From Antitrichia curtipendula (lineage: Eukaryota; Streptophyta; Bryopsida; Hypnales; Leucodontaceae), in assembly GCA_951230915.1 (NCBI GenBank), contig OX579633.1, forward strand, positions 2,356,001-2,420,000: a stretch of DNA of 64,000 nucleotides, read 5' to 3'. Below are positions 12,785-24,330 of this stretch, in pieces. The notes under the pieces are model-generated. The model did not search any database, was not told the origin of the DNA, and saw only the letters and a list, made by a program, of their open reading frames with translations. The position numbers were made by a program, and so were the translations under genes. Every line of letters starts with the position of its first letter. The stretch's first letter is position 1.

Positions 12785-15700
12785 TCATTCCTGCAGAACT
12801 CGGGAGCAACGTGATATACAGCTTAATACTATCTTTTTGTAACTCAAGCGCCACTCGACAGCAAGTCTCCATCTTTCAAGTCGAAGGTCTTCCTGCCACA
12901 GTGGTGTGGCAGAGGCTGAACCCACTGATGCAATGAATCTCTCCACTTCTTCTAAAATAACCACTTGCAGATGTTCAGGAGCATTGAGTAATACATGACT
13001 ACTAATTGAAGATGAATTTTTGTAGTCAGCCAAAAAAATTTGTACCTCCACCATGGAAGGATGGGTGATCAGAAACTCTAGCAACAGCTCGTCTGCATGG
13101 AACGATGTCGCACAGTTGGCCAGCATCCTCTGGCACATCGCTTTCAGCCACTGAAACACAATTCGATCAGACTCAGGCGAGATCTGTTGGCCCTCAAGAG
13201 CCAAGTGTCGCCGAACTTTCAGCAAGGAGGCAGGAGCAGCTCGGAGACGCAAGTTGGACAGCAAGGAGAAGGAAGGTTTTCCCTCGTAATCGATGTAGAG
13301 ACTCTTGGGTGGAACAGTCTCTTGAAAGCCCCCATAAGCAGCACCCGGATTGAGTTCCTCCACGCTAGGTAGATGTATCTGTACCTTGTCGTTGGGGTTG
13401 AAGGGGAGAAGAAACCCATAATGCTCAAGTAGCTCAAGATTTGTGTATGTTCCATAGCAGAGCAGAACCTGCGGAGTTCATCACCACTGCAATATTTGAA
13501 CTGTGTGCCAGCTTAGCTTCAGAGTAAGACATTAAACATCTTCATATCCAGAGAAGTGACATGACCACATGAAAGATGATACAGAAACCATTAGGGACCT
13601 GATCTCGACTCCTATATTGATCTCTGTTGCCAACACAGACCATCTAATCAAACACATGCTTCGACTTATTAGCAACTGGAGTAAGCATGATTTGGCTAAA
13701 TGTCTTTGGCCACCAATCCTTCAACAGACATGGGGTTGTCTACCTATCCTTTCAATAGTGGTCAACAACCTGTTGTCCACAGTTTTATACATCTTCCAAA
13801 AATCACACTCCATATATGTGAAAATGCCCTAAGGTAGAAGGACCTGCAACTAGACCTACTCCAACATTTAGAGTAGTTTCCATTATTAAATTGTCATAAA
13901 TGCTTTCAGTGTTTTTTTGCAATTTGGAAAAGATTCCAAAACACTTTGTTGTACACTTTTTGGATATCATATGAATTAAATATAATTTTTCAAAATCTTA
14001 ACTTTGTAGATTTCTAAAACCATGCTCTAATATCATACCCTAATATAGATGTGCATGGCTTGTACATGTTAAATTTCAGAGCATTTGGGTAGGCACTTGA
14101 AAAAGGGTATATCTACCTCAAAGTTACGAAATAGAATGCTCTACCTTTTTCAGAGAAGTGACATGATCACATATATCTGAGGATGCAGGAAATCTGAAGG
14201 TGTGCACAAAGTATAACAAGAAGCATGAGAATAGTCTCTCTGTGACAAACTTACCTGCTGTCCTTCCTGATAATCTTGGCGAGCATAGAAGCAGTATTCA
14301 CTCCTCTCGTGCTCAAAACCTCCATCTCGAAGTCTGTCTCGTATTTCAAGGCCACACGAGGAGTCTTCGTCTTCTAACGAATACCGCTCCCCTCCCCCTG
14401 TAGGAGAGTCATAGGACACCCCTGGACATGCATAATTAAAGAAGTCCCCGACAGGACACAGTGTGCCGGCTTCATCCCAAGGGACATACAGCGTGCGTGA
14501 TGAAATCTGCACATGCACCGCAATTCTCAAGACGAATTTCAAACTACAAATGCCGGTGGCCTGCACATTAGAAACCACAGGTATAACGAACTCGGGGTAG
14601 GGGCACTCACGTACGGTGGCAGATGCCCATCGCCATGCTTGAAGAGTAGAAAAGCGTCGACCCAAGGCCAGCTTCTCCAGCACTTGCCGAGCCCCTAACC
14701 ATTCTTCACGGGAGGTCTGGCCAGCCCCCTCGGCCATAGCCACCGCATCCTTCTCCTGAAAGAGCTCGATAAAATCATATCGGTCTCGTGCACAAATGAA
14801 TCGAAATTAAAAAATGAATCGAAATTAAAAATTGAATATTCAATGCTTTCAATCGGTTGGACGTGGTGTAAGCATGAATTGGCTTAAAGCCAATAGCCAG
14901 TGATCTTTGATTGGAAATGAGGTTCTCTACTGTCACTTATTATCACTTCTAGTGATCTACAAGCTCCAAATTTGAATTTGCATAAGAAATTCATGATAAA
15001 AGCTTGATATCAGTACATTTGGCTCTGCACCCCAAGGTATCTCCACAACTCTTTAGATCCTCAAAACATATGTTCAAATACTTAGAGTGACGCAAGTAGT
15101 ATCGTTTACCCTTACCTGCAGTGCTAGCGCTTCAAAAGAGCTGTAAAAGCTTGCAGTGTGATAATACCGAGGGAGATGAACCAAATACGGATACCGTTCA
15201 CTGGCACGGCCCTTTGCGATTTCCCTCAAAAGGTGTATGCACAAAACCTAAGAGAAGTTCGGAGAGGGGGGGTAATTACAATCTTCTCTTTCATGATGCA
15301 CGCTAACATCATAATTTCAAATATTTATATGAATAGCTGGGTGCGTGGCAGCTCCGTCCACACTTTAAACATGTTCGTATAATTTAATACAGTGGACTCG
15401 TTTGTCTCAGAGGATAACATTATAGCGTAGTGTACAGCTCGCACCCTTTCCCCTGTTGCACACAAAAATCTAAGCCCTAAAATTTGAAGAATTGACTCAC
15501 TTTTGAAGCAATATATATTCCACTATTCAATATATATTCCACTATTTGTGCCGGCGGTAAATGCAAAAGCGCAACGTAGCATGATCTCAGGGTTTAGGAT
15601 TTAAGAGGAGGATTGATTATCTATACTGCCTAAACTGAGGACTTCACCTGCACATCCGACACTGAAGGATGCAAAAGAAGCACCCGTGCAAGCTCGACGT

Positions 15701-16199
15701 CCTGTCTCGCGCTTCTTCCATTCATCAGTGCCTTCTCAGGAACCCGCAAAATTACTTCTCCTAATTTCAAGTCTCGCGCTGCAGCGAGTCCCCTCCTGCA
15801 TTATCACGTTCCCATTGCCTCGTTACAAACACCTTACCCTCAGTATCAGAAGAACTGATAGGAAACCCTAATTTCGAATACAATTCGCCTACGACATCCC
15901 CAAGACACAACACATCGATAGAGTGTACTTCCTGGACCGAAACATATCAGCATGACCAAGAAATATACTGATTCGAACCCGATGCGGCGACAACAACAGC
16001 AATTGCAGCTTCCCAAACAATTGTAAAATGCCATGCCAGCTTACCCGCCAGCGTCTGGAAATGTAGCAATTCGTAACGAAAAACCAAGAGCTGTCGAACG
16101 CACAGAGTTACTATCTAGCTCAGGAGGTGCATCAGCAATGCCCCGAGACGCAGCCCAGTGCAAGAGATCCTTGAAATGCTCCGAATCCTCGTCCGCCAT
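12785..16199 (-). CDS. SDG40: SET-domain lysine methyltransferase, SDG40-type
   Basis: Six exons, given high to low: 16199-16045, 15795-15648, 15247-15116, 14755-14615, 14506-14255 and 13468-12785. They join with GT..AG introns and no stop into about 503 residues. SET signatures are seen in order: GGRGL (51-55), the exon 4/5 junction WASAT-ISSRTL (about 188-198), CPVGDFFNYA (209-218), YCFYARQDY (263-271) and CYGTYTNLELLEHYGF (280-295). The last 200 residues are alpha-helical-looking and match the substrate-binding half of Rubisco-methyltransferase-like SET proteins. Plant SDG40 proteins are about this length. These enzymes are expected to methylate lysines, probably on non-histone proteins; the substrate is unknown. 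The start at 16199 was chosen because family members begin close to this helix; an in-frame ATG at 16250 adds 17 residues. The gene looks complete and functional. Confidence 0.93.
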
Positions 16200-17395
16200 T
16201 GCTGGTCGGAGAATTGCTTCGCATTCTGCGAAAAACCCCGAGTTACTCACAGCTCAACTACTAACAAGACACAAGAAAACATCAAAATACCGATCGTTCT
16301 ATAACTTACGGACTATTTATGCCACCCGGCCATGTACCGCATGAATGAATTTCAAATTTTTAAAGTTTCGTCCACAAATGTGTCGAATCACATGCCTTCT
16401 AGAAGTCATAAAAAATCTGAGACCTTTTTTTTTTAAAGTTCTGAAAATAGAAAATGAAAATAAAACCAAACAAGATTGTGCAGTTTGGATCATGACTAAT
16501 AGGGTTTCCAATAGCAACAATTTATTGAATATTTCCAATTTTGGAAATTTTGGAAATATGACTGTGGAATAGAAAAAATACATGAGAAGTTTTATTTTCT
16601 TGGTTTAAAGAATATAAAAAAATAATTATTTTGAAAGCTACAATTGAGTTTGACCAAGGCACACCCAAATTAATGGATGGAAGGATGAATTATTGTTGGA
16701 ATTAGGGGAGTTGTATACAAGGTAATTGCATCTAAGTGTGATCCATTTTAAAATCAAACTTTTACATATTCTTACCTAAAAGATGCATGCAAAGAGAATC
16801 TAAAATCTCCTTTTGACTCCCAACTAATTCCTTCAAAAAATTATACAGTTTGAACCAAGCTCAATTGCTTATTCAGTCGATTTCAAGTGCCATAACATTC
16901 AATAGCATGCATTGTCACTACCTTGACTCTACAATAGATGATGTGGAATGTTTCACACATCAACAGTACTTCATCAGTAGCTAAGTGGACAAGTGGAGGC
17001 TCAATGTGATGAGCCGGGTGCATGAAGGAATTAAAGGCAAGTGGGCATGAAGGCTGGTGAATGTTATGGTTGTTACAACCTTGAAGATTAGCATTCAAGA
17101 TTTCAGGTCCCTAACAAATTCAGTGTCCTCTACCAGCCTCTACCTCACCTGCTGCTGAAAGGTGTTACTATCTGAAACAGGATATCTGCACAATCCCATC
17201 ACTGAGTGATACAAGTCCTGGAGCATTCGATAATTTTCGAGACTTCGACAGAGGTTCCACAGGGAAAGTATCCGTATGATACTTTACTGGATACCAGAAG
17301 TTCCCCTGATGATTTTGAACTTTGAATTTGAAGGGCAGAAATCAAGGAGTTTCAGTGGCACAAAGTTTCCATGTTAATAACACTCCCTGTGTTAA
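16200..17395. other. Promoter side of the SET gene and unexplained flank
   Basis: The SET gene promoter and 5' untranslated region must lie just above 16200. At about 16770-16870 there is a copy of the AGAGAATCTAAAATCTCC repeat also seen near 12545 and 46077. An unrecognised 71-codon minus-strand frame lies at 16883-17098. No TATA box could be assigned with confidence. Confidence 0.4.
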
Positions 17396-17593
17396 CTTAA
17401 CATAAGCTACTCACAATGGCAAGGTGAGGACGGATGTTCTCTGAATCTCTCTCCGCTCCCAGAGCCTTCTAGAACCACTGAAGCTTTTCCAGTTTCCACC
17501 ATTGACCGACCTTCAGTCAAGTGGCAAGCACCACCTCACCTCATCACCTGGCCAGAACATAACTTCAAATCGAAGAGAAAGTACGTTACCAGA
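17396..17593 (+). other. Exon-like open frame without a start codon
   Basis: A 66-codon frame lies between stops, has no ATG and has protein-like composition rich in Pro, Ser and Trp. It includes the peptides PEPSRTTEAFPV and LITWPEHNFKSKR. A good splice donor (GTACGT) follows at 17581 and possible acceptors lie at about 17600 and 17640. No family was recognised. It could be one exon of an undetected gene, a gene relic, or chance in a GC-richer stretch. Confidence 0.2.
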
Positions 17594-17596
17594 TAA

Positions 17597-18940
17597 TTAT
17601 ATATTTTAGTTGCCGTGTTTCCATTTAACTCTTTACTTGCAGTACGACACGATGCATGCATGACAGGGCTCCATTGAATGGAAACCATCAACTAGAAAGT
17701 GCTTGCCTATATTACTTAATAAGTTAGGAATCCTCTTCGTGATTGTTAGCAGTCAACAAGGTGAAACAGACATAACTTACGTTAAATCTTTAGTGAGGCA
17801 CGGCAATGCTGTTTGATTTCATGCATGAACGAACGGGAACGAGTAAGCTTACTGGTTGTACTGTACTGTACATCAAAGTATCCCAAGAACGTGAACAGAT
17901 TCAAAAGGGAGTACTTTTCTTGGGAAGTGAAGAGGGCGCCACTTGTCTTGAACTTTGAGAAGATGGCACGGCAAGGAACGTACTGGTGCCTCAGACTTGG
18001 TTATCAAACCTAAGCAAACTTCTTCCCAAGTGAAATTGCTCAACAGCAATAGACCGCCAACCGAGGAGAGATATTACCAGGGAGCATTGCTATGGAATTG
18101 TCTTCCCCTTCATCGCGACAGACAGAACAACTTACCTGAAACTATCCAACCTTCCAAGTCAGCAAAATTTTAGAATACTCGGACAAATTCTGCCTGCTGT
18201 ACTACCTCCAGAATATTAGGTTATTCATGAAAGTTCGCTTCAAGATTGAGTTATACGGAGTATCACACTACTTTCCTACTCCTTGACCGTGTCAATATAA
18301 AATTTCCGTTGCACGGTTTCTCTGTAATGTTGTGTGATTGCGGAAAATGATTTACGTGACGTTTCGAGCCATCTGAGTGTCTCAGTCGACCAGGGAAGCC
18401 TAACTGAACACGAAACTATATTTTACTAATTAAGTTCGAGATTCCAGGAATCCAGATTTTGCATCATGCAGGGAGGGACCGCGATTAATTTTTGCCAGCT
18501 CACAGAAAATGAAAAGAAGGAACATTTCCCTAGCAGGATGTCAAAGGCAGATATAAGTTAGGGGTCACTCAGCGTCAGGGTCAAGGGGGGACAGTCGAAG
18601 ACTCCTGCGGTGGGTGGAGCGCTTGCTGGCTGAACAATTGGAAAGCTTGTTGGACCACGGATGTTGTATTGCCGTCTTGGACTCGTTACAGATTCCTTCC
18701 TATCTCTTTGTGTCTTGCACAAGAAGCTGATCCACAAGAGGCTTGACATCCGAAAGCATCTTCGAGGTGCGGCGTAACCCTACTGGCTGGTATTCATTCG
18801 CAACCTACTGACGTAACTCTTGGATCGAGTTTTATGTAATTATATGGATTGCAGATGGCAGCCCAACCTAATGTTGCAAGAGAGTTCGCGGGATTTAGGA
18901 ACACAGGACCGCCGAGTTTACAGGAATTATCACGTCCAAC
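17597..18940. other. GC-richer stretch, no gene resolved
   Basis: Base composition is like that of the two genes rather than the AT-rich background, and GT/AG-like sites are frequent. However, no set of frames joins into a recognisable protein. Open frames at 17813-18013, 17955-18173 and (minus) 18558-18749 have no known motif. Confidence 0.4.
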
Positions 18941-18968
18941 TCTAAACCCTAAATCCTAAACCCTAAAA
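18941..18968 (+). promoter_or_regulatory. Telo-box cluster (AAACCCTAAA repeats)
   Basis: Three degenerate telomere-type units (TAAACCCTAAA, TCCTAAACCCTAAA) stand head to tail. AAACCCTAA telo-boxes are established plant promoter elements near transcription starts of growth-related genes. Here they lie about 85 bases before an ATG at 19053. They could also be a small interstitial telomere-like insertion. Confidence 0.45.
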
Positions 18969-19052
18969 AAGACATATTACTCTCCGAGCAGGCGAGCACC
19001 ATTTGGAGATACTGGTCTTCAATATACCCAATTTTAGCATAGCACGAGGCGG

Positions 19053-20810
19053 ATGAGGGACCCGCGGTCTCCCTTCATCAAAGGTTCCGTTATTTGCTCC
19101 CTCTGGATCCCCGAAGAACTGGTCACTCACGTCCTCCGTCTCCTCCTAACCAAGCTTCCATCCCCGTCACATGTCGCGACTCCAACGTCTCTGGTACGCC
19201 ACGAAGTCAAATGATGCGAGAACCCTCCTGAGTCCTGATTCGCAATAAATCTCGATATTGTGAGTGCATGTTGGCCACCTCCAACAGCCTCGTCGTGGTC
19301 GGTCTTATCCGGGTGACGAGGCGGGGTTGCACTGCAAAATTCAACTCACCTACCTCGACGGCTATGGACGGCAGCTGGAGTCACCTCGCAGTACCAGGAG
19401 AAAAGGACGGATTTAATTACCTCTTCCAGGTACTTATGACAGAACCCTACGATGATGATGATGCTTGCTGCAGCTTCAGGTACGATGGCGCAGAAACAAC
19501 CCCCTGCATTGAGAATCCCCTGTACGACCCAGGTCCTGTGAAAGATCGAGTCAATTGGCTGCATTGATGATTTCGTGGCCGGCTTCTCTGCTGCTCTCTT
19601 GGACCAACCCTGCTTCCCACATTTGTCGACTTCTTCCCCTTTTCTTACCTGGCTGAGTGTGATATGATGATTGTGCAGACGTGCTGTCCATCGACCCAGA
19701 AAAACGAACGGCGGGGGATGATTGGGTAACCTTGCTTGTGTCCCAGACTTCGACTTTTCTTTCTCTTTTCCTTTTTTTTCTTTTTTGGGGAAGGTATGGT
19801 GCAGAAACCTGGTTTGTTGTTGTAGGCGTCTTTTATCGACTCTCTGACAGGACTTTGTTGGCCCTCTGACGTGCTTCTTGAGATATCCTCGCGCTTTAGA
19901 GAGCCAGGTAGGAGGAATCCAGACAGAAAATCTTCATTTTACAAGTCCAGGACTGATTGAGAACGTGCAGAACAATCATAAAGCATAGAGTAGCTGAGCA
20001 TGCTAGTCACATTGTTGAATTATAAACGGAAAAAGTTGCGTGTTTTGGGTTTGTTTTGGGCATATTTGGATGCACAGTGTGATAAAGCACTCGTGTATGT
20101 TTTGGGGGTCATGATCACCTACGTTGCATCTTAGGTCGTTGGAAATTAAAGCAATTTGAGTTCGTTCGTTCTTTTTCTTTCTTTCTCCTCGAAGTATGCA
20201 TTGTACTGTGTATCACGTGTCATAAAAGCGAGTAGGCAATTTTGAATACGTGACCTCATGAGATGTACAGTATTGGGCGTGAAATATTCGTTTTTTTATT
20301 TCATTTTTGAATTGGTTGTACAATATGGAAAAAAGTCTACTGTACTACCGGTATACGGAAGTTTCTGTCAAGAAGACAAACATTCTTGGGCCCCACATGA
20401 GCAGAGTCTGAGGTAAGTTAGAGGAATATATATTGTATAATATACTGCTTGCTTACCATGTGCTCATTGCACATATAGTTTGTATTCTCTAATGTTGACT
20501 TGCATCTGACGAACCTGGCTCGGGTCCCAACTAAACCTGATCAATTGATTCTTGCAGATCCATTCCAGTTATTTGAAAGACCCACCGGCCACACTGTGCA
20601 GGCCTCACACCGCCTCATCAGCGAAGAGCCAAGGGCACCGGTTGCGTCCTCTCCTTATGAAAATCTCCCTGTTCAGTTCTTTGGGTATCAAATTCTCATT
20701 GCCCACTTTCCTTCAACTTCAAATTTGCAAAGGCTACAATCCTCCTCTTTCAAAGATATGCCAATTTTGACTCTACACTCTGAACTTCATTACGTCGGGC
20801 AGACATAAGT
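19053..20810 (+). other. Candidate unrecognised multi-exon transcription unit
   Basis: Downstream of the telo-box, an ATG at 19053 opens a 54-codon frame (to 19216) containing IPEELVTHVLRLLL, loosely F-box-like. A GTACGC donor lies inside it near 19195. Further exon-like pieces bounded by AG and GT are 19268-19430 (donor after CTCTTCCAG), 19679-19726 and 20547-20808. The last follows TTCTTGCAG and stays open to a stop at 20806. The pieces could not be joined into one convincing protein and none shows a known domain. This may be a lineage-specific gene, a long non-coding RNA, or a decayed gene. Confidence 0.25.
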
Positions 20811-21653
20811 TGGGCAGACATAGATGATGAAGGAGGGTTTGGCTACCATGACCAACCCTAAAGCAATACTAGTCCCTACCTTGTTCAAGCACTTTAAGCT
20901 CTCAACGGTCAATCCTAAAGCAATATCAACCTTTTCTAAAAACATATCCACCTCCAGCAATCCGGGTATTAGCCTTACATTTGAAATGGCAAGTGGCTAA
21001 AAGGTGACAATTTCATGAAAGCAACATCTACATACTCTCCTTTTATTTTTGCACATTGTTTGGTTGTTGATCCTACCTATTTTTTGTCCGGTTCTGAATC
21101 CTCCATTTTATACTCCAGCTAGTGGATTTTTTCCAAAAGGCACAGCAAACAATAAACTAATAGTCGGTTCTCCCAAAATATTGATCCAAACGGCCTTTAG
21201 GTTGAAACACCTAAAACCATTCACTTAAGTTGATGTACAAAGGTAGGGGCAAACTTACAATTAAGGGGTATTTTTTGCTTTTAGAAAGGTCAAAAGAAAA
21301 TACATATTCACAAGAGATTTTTGAATTTTCTATGACCTTTTAAAGTGAAGACTTGAAGACACTTTGAAGTGCCATCTAGGGGGCGTGTTTGAAACTATTC
21401 AACTAATGTTAGCAAAACATTTTATCCTCAAAGGAAAAATATTGAACACCAATAAATTAGTATCATGTAGCTCCCTATGAATTTTTAGAAGTGAAAAAAT
21501 CAATTATGGATGGCATATTTGAGCACAAGAAGTGACAATTTATTCAAATACACCACTCCATCAAAACATTTTCAAAAAAATTCAAAATTTTTTATGGATG
21601 GCTATGACATTGCAACCATGTAGGGTCATGTGTAAAAATTCCACAAATACAAT
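20811..21653. other. Intergenic, no gene seen
   Basis: Composition drops back to AT-rich after about 21.2 kb. No open frame or structured repeat was found. ACCATTCA..TTAAGTTG at 21218 faintly resembles 22560. Confidence 0.5.
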
Positions 21654-22192
21654 TTAACCCTTTAAAGTTTAAGTATAGCCCAAATATCCAAAATTGTAAT
21701 GACATATTATAAAATGCAATTGAGAATAATAATTTAATGATGATTTTCAAGCAAAAAATTTAAAGAATAATTTATAAATCATATCCATTTAGTTAGAACA
21801 ATTAGTCACAAATTAATATTTTTCAATAAAGTTTGAAGCCCCCCAAAAATCTCTTCTACAATTGATTGAAAACTAAATATTTATGATTTGCCTAAGAATT
21901 TTTTCCTTTAATTTCAAATATTTAAATTTTAATCATAGTGACTTTAGTTTTGAAGATTTTTATTTTAATATTTCATTCAAGTTGTTTTTGAAGGGTCATG
22001 TTTTGAACCAAAAAATTTATTTTTTAAGGCTAGGCCTACTTGTACCCTTTGAATTATAGAATAACTACAATAACAAATGCTAAGAACCCTTCAAAAAAAT
22101 TGATGGATGAAAAAATGAACTTTTGTGTGCTTGGAATGTCTTTGCATTCATATATTGTAAAAAATTTGAACACATGGTCCTTCAAGGGTTAA
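21654..22192. mobile_element. TTAA-flanked element, copy D (short)
   Basis: A 539-base segment from TTAACCCTTTAAAGTTTAAG to GGTCCTTCAAGGGTTAA. TTAA is present at both ends, but the terminal inverted repeats match only over about 12 bases, so membership of the family rests mainly on the ends. Its right half (21955-22190) recurs at 23690-23960. Confidence 0.45.
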
Positions 22193-23689
22193 GTTCGTAT
22201 GGATAATGTTTGATAGAGCCCTACTTGATAGACTATTTATAGGACATACAAAATTGAATATTGTTGTCTTATATGAATATGCCTAGATGCAGACAACAAA
22301 TTTTCTTTAGAAAGAGAAAAGTTTATATTTTACCACATCATGAGGATTAATGCAAAAATTGTTTCCTACCATTGAGTGATTAATTTTGTATTTCATGAAC
22401 TCTCCTAGTTAATTCTAAGTCCTTTATTCCAATAAGAATTCAAAATTTCCAAATTTTTTCATCTAGGGCAAATAATATATTGCTACATTTCTTCATTACC
22501 ATTGCCTTGTAAGTTGACTTATATACAAGAGTCTTACATTAAGGACAAATGAACTAAAACCATTCATGTAACTAAGTGGTTTTGTATAGATTAGTCAAAA
22601 TTACAATTAGGGGTCATCTCTTACTTTAAGATTAATGTATTTCAATAAACAATTATATATTTTGGACAATTGTTGTAAATTATGTGGATTTTTGTGTTTG
22701 ATGTTCTCTCTTGGGCCAACGGAAATTTTGGAAGCACACTTTACGGAAACATATCTTTGTGAGAATGTTTTGAAATGAGACTTCTTATACATAGTGAAAG
22801 ATAGTAGGTTGAAAATCTTCATGCATTTTTGCACAACACTTTGGTCATCTTTAAAGATTTTGTAGAGTTTGCAATCCATAGTGGTCACAAAAAGAACAAT
22901 TTTGAGATAATTACAAGAAATGAAATATTTTTCCCTTCCTTTAACTTATTAGATGTTTTCTTTCTTTGAGGTGGCAACAATTCCATTGGTTGGTTGAAAT
23001 TTTTAGCCTATGATAAAATTGAACAAGAAACCATCCACACTCTTCTTTTCAACTTCAAAAAATCCAAAGGGCATAGTTTAATGCATAATTTGACAAAGCT
23101 AGCAACAAAATTGTCAAATTTGATAATCGTACACAAACATGTACTTGACAACCTATGAAATCACTTTTGAGGCTAACCATCTCTTTCTAATTATTCATAT
23201 GTTGGCCTCAAGCCTTCTTATTTACCTCATTTCTAAAGTCAAGTATTTATTTCTAAACAATTCTTTGAAGTAAATTAGAAAACATAGGTATGTGCGCTAA
23301 AAATCAAATTATAGCTTCCAATTGTTGAAGTTTATATTCTTGCTTTAACTAAATACTTAGAACCAATGTAGCAAAGCTCCCATCTATAATAATAGTTGCT
23401 AAAGGATTAATGTGCTCATGATTTTGGAATAAAGTATGTTTCAAGTTTGCATAGTCCCTACTACAAGCATGTGTTTTGCAAGTATTTTTGCTTTAAAACA
23501 ACATGTTAGATGCATCTACTAGACACACAATTGTTGAATGAAGTCATTTAAATATATTATCATGTATATTAATAAGCTAGTGAAAGGTTATAATCGATAA
23601 AGCATGTTGCATATACTTATTTTGATGATAGATTGTTTGTAATATCTCATTATCATATCCTATTTATTATATTAACATATTAATTATAT
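22193..23689. other. Intergenic AT-rich, no gene seen
   Basis: No supportable coding region. The longest frame is a 93-codon minus-strand one at 22607-22888, without recognisable motifs and low in complexity. Confidence 0.5.
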
Positions 23690-23960
23690 TTTTTAAAGAA
23701 TTTTTTTTTACTTCTTCATTCAACTCCTCTTGAGAGGCCATTTTTTGAATTAAAAAAAATTCTTTTGAAGGTCAATCATAGTTGTGACCCTTGAACTAAA
23801 GAAGTTCTAAAAATCTATATTATACAAATATAAAAGAATTTAACAATAAAATCTACAATCATTTAGATGGATGAAAAATGAAGTTTTTTTTGTGTGTGCT
23901 TGGAACATCTGATCATGTTGGCATTCATTCATCATTCGACATTTGAACACCTGGCGGTCC
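23690..23960 (+). repeat. Diverged copy of the right half of element D
   Basis: Shares ordered phrases with 21955-22190: a GATGGATGAAAAA..GAA block, TGTGTGCTTGGAA, TTTGCATTCAT-like and TTTGAACAC.TGG.GGTCCTT. The terminal TTAA is lost. The copy abuts the GC-richer frame at 23972. Confidence 0.5.
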
Positions 23961-23971
23961 TTTCGTACAAG

Positions 23972-24325
23972 TTAACTAGTTACCGACAACATCAATGGAA
24001 GCGCAAAAGTGCCATGAAAAAAGGTGAAAAATTTAACAACAGAAACAACATGACCCACTTTCAAAATACCATGGCCCAGTGGCCCAACACCGTCTTGAAC
24101 ATCATCCCGGGATTCCCGGCCCCCTCTTGGACCAACTCGGATCTGTACTGACACTGGATAAATCGTTAATTTGTCAACTGGAATATGAACTGCTAAAGCA
24201 TATTCCAAGGTGCTGAATTTTTTTTCACTCATAGTGGATTGAAATTCTGCCCATGAGAGATTTGGTTTGGAATTTGCGACCACCCGAAGCTGCTGGTGGC
24301 CATCATGTGCGGACGGATGGGGCAC
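23972..24325 (-). pseudogene. Unrecognised coding-like relic, 117 codons
   Basis: A single open minus-strand frame sits in a sharply bounded GC-richer patch. Its composition is protein-like, with mixed hydrophobic and charged residues such as LEYALAVHIPVDKL and IRVGPRGGRESRDD. No domain, signal peptide or splice partner was recognised. The ATG at 24325 is only the first in frame. It may be a captured gene fragment carried next to the element D copy. No function is offered. Confidence 0.25.
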
Positions 24326-24330
24326 ATGTA

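Noticed and set aside
19679..19726. Kinase-like phrase LSIDPEKR in a short exon-like piece
   Set aside because: It resembles the end of protein kinase domains, but no other kinase motif exists nearby, so the likeness is probably chance.
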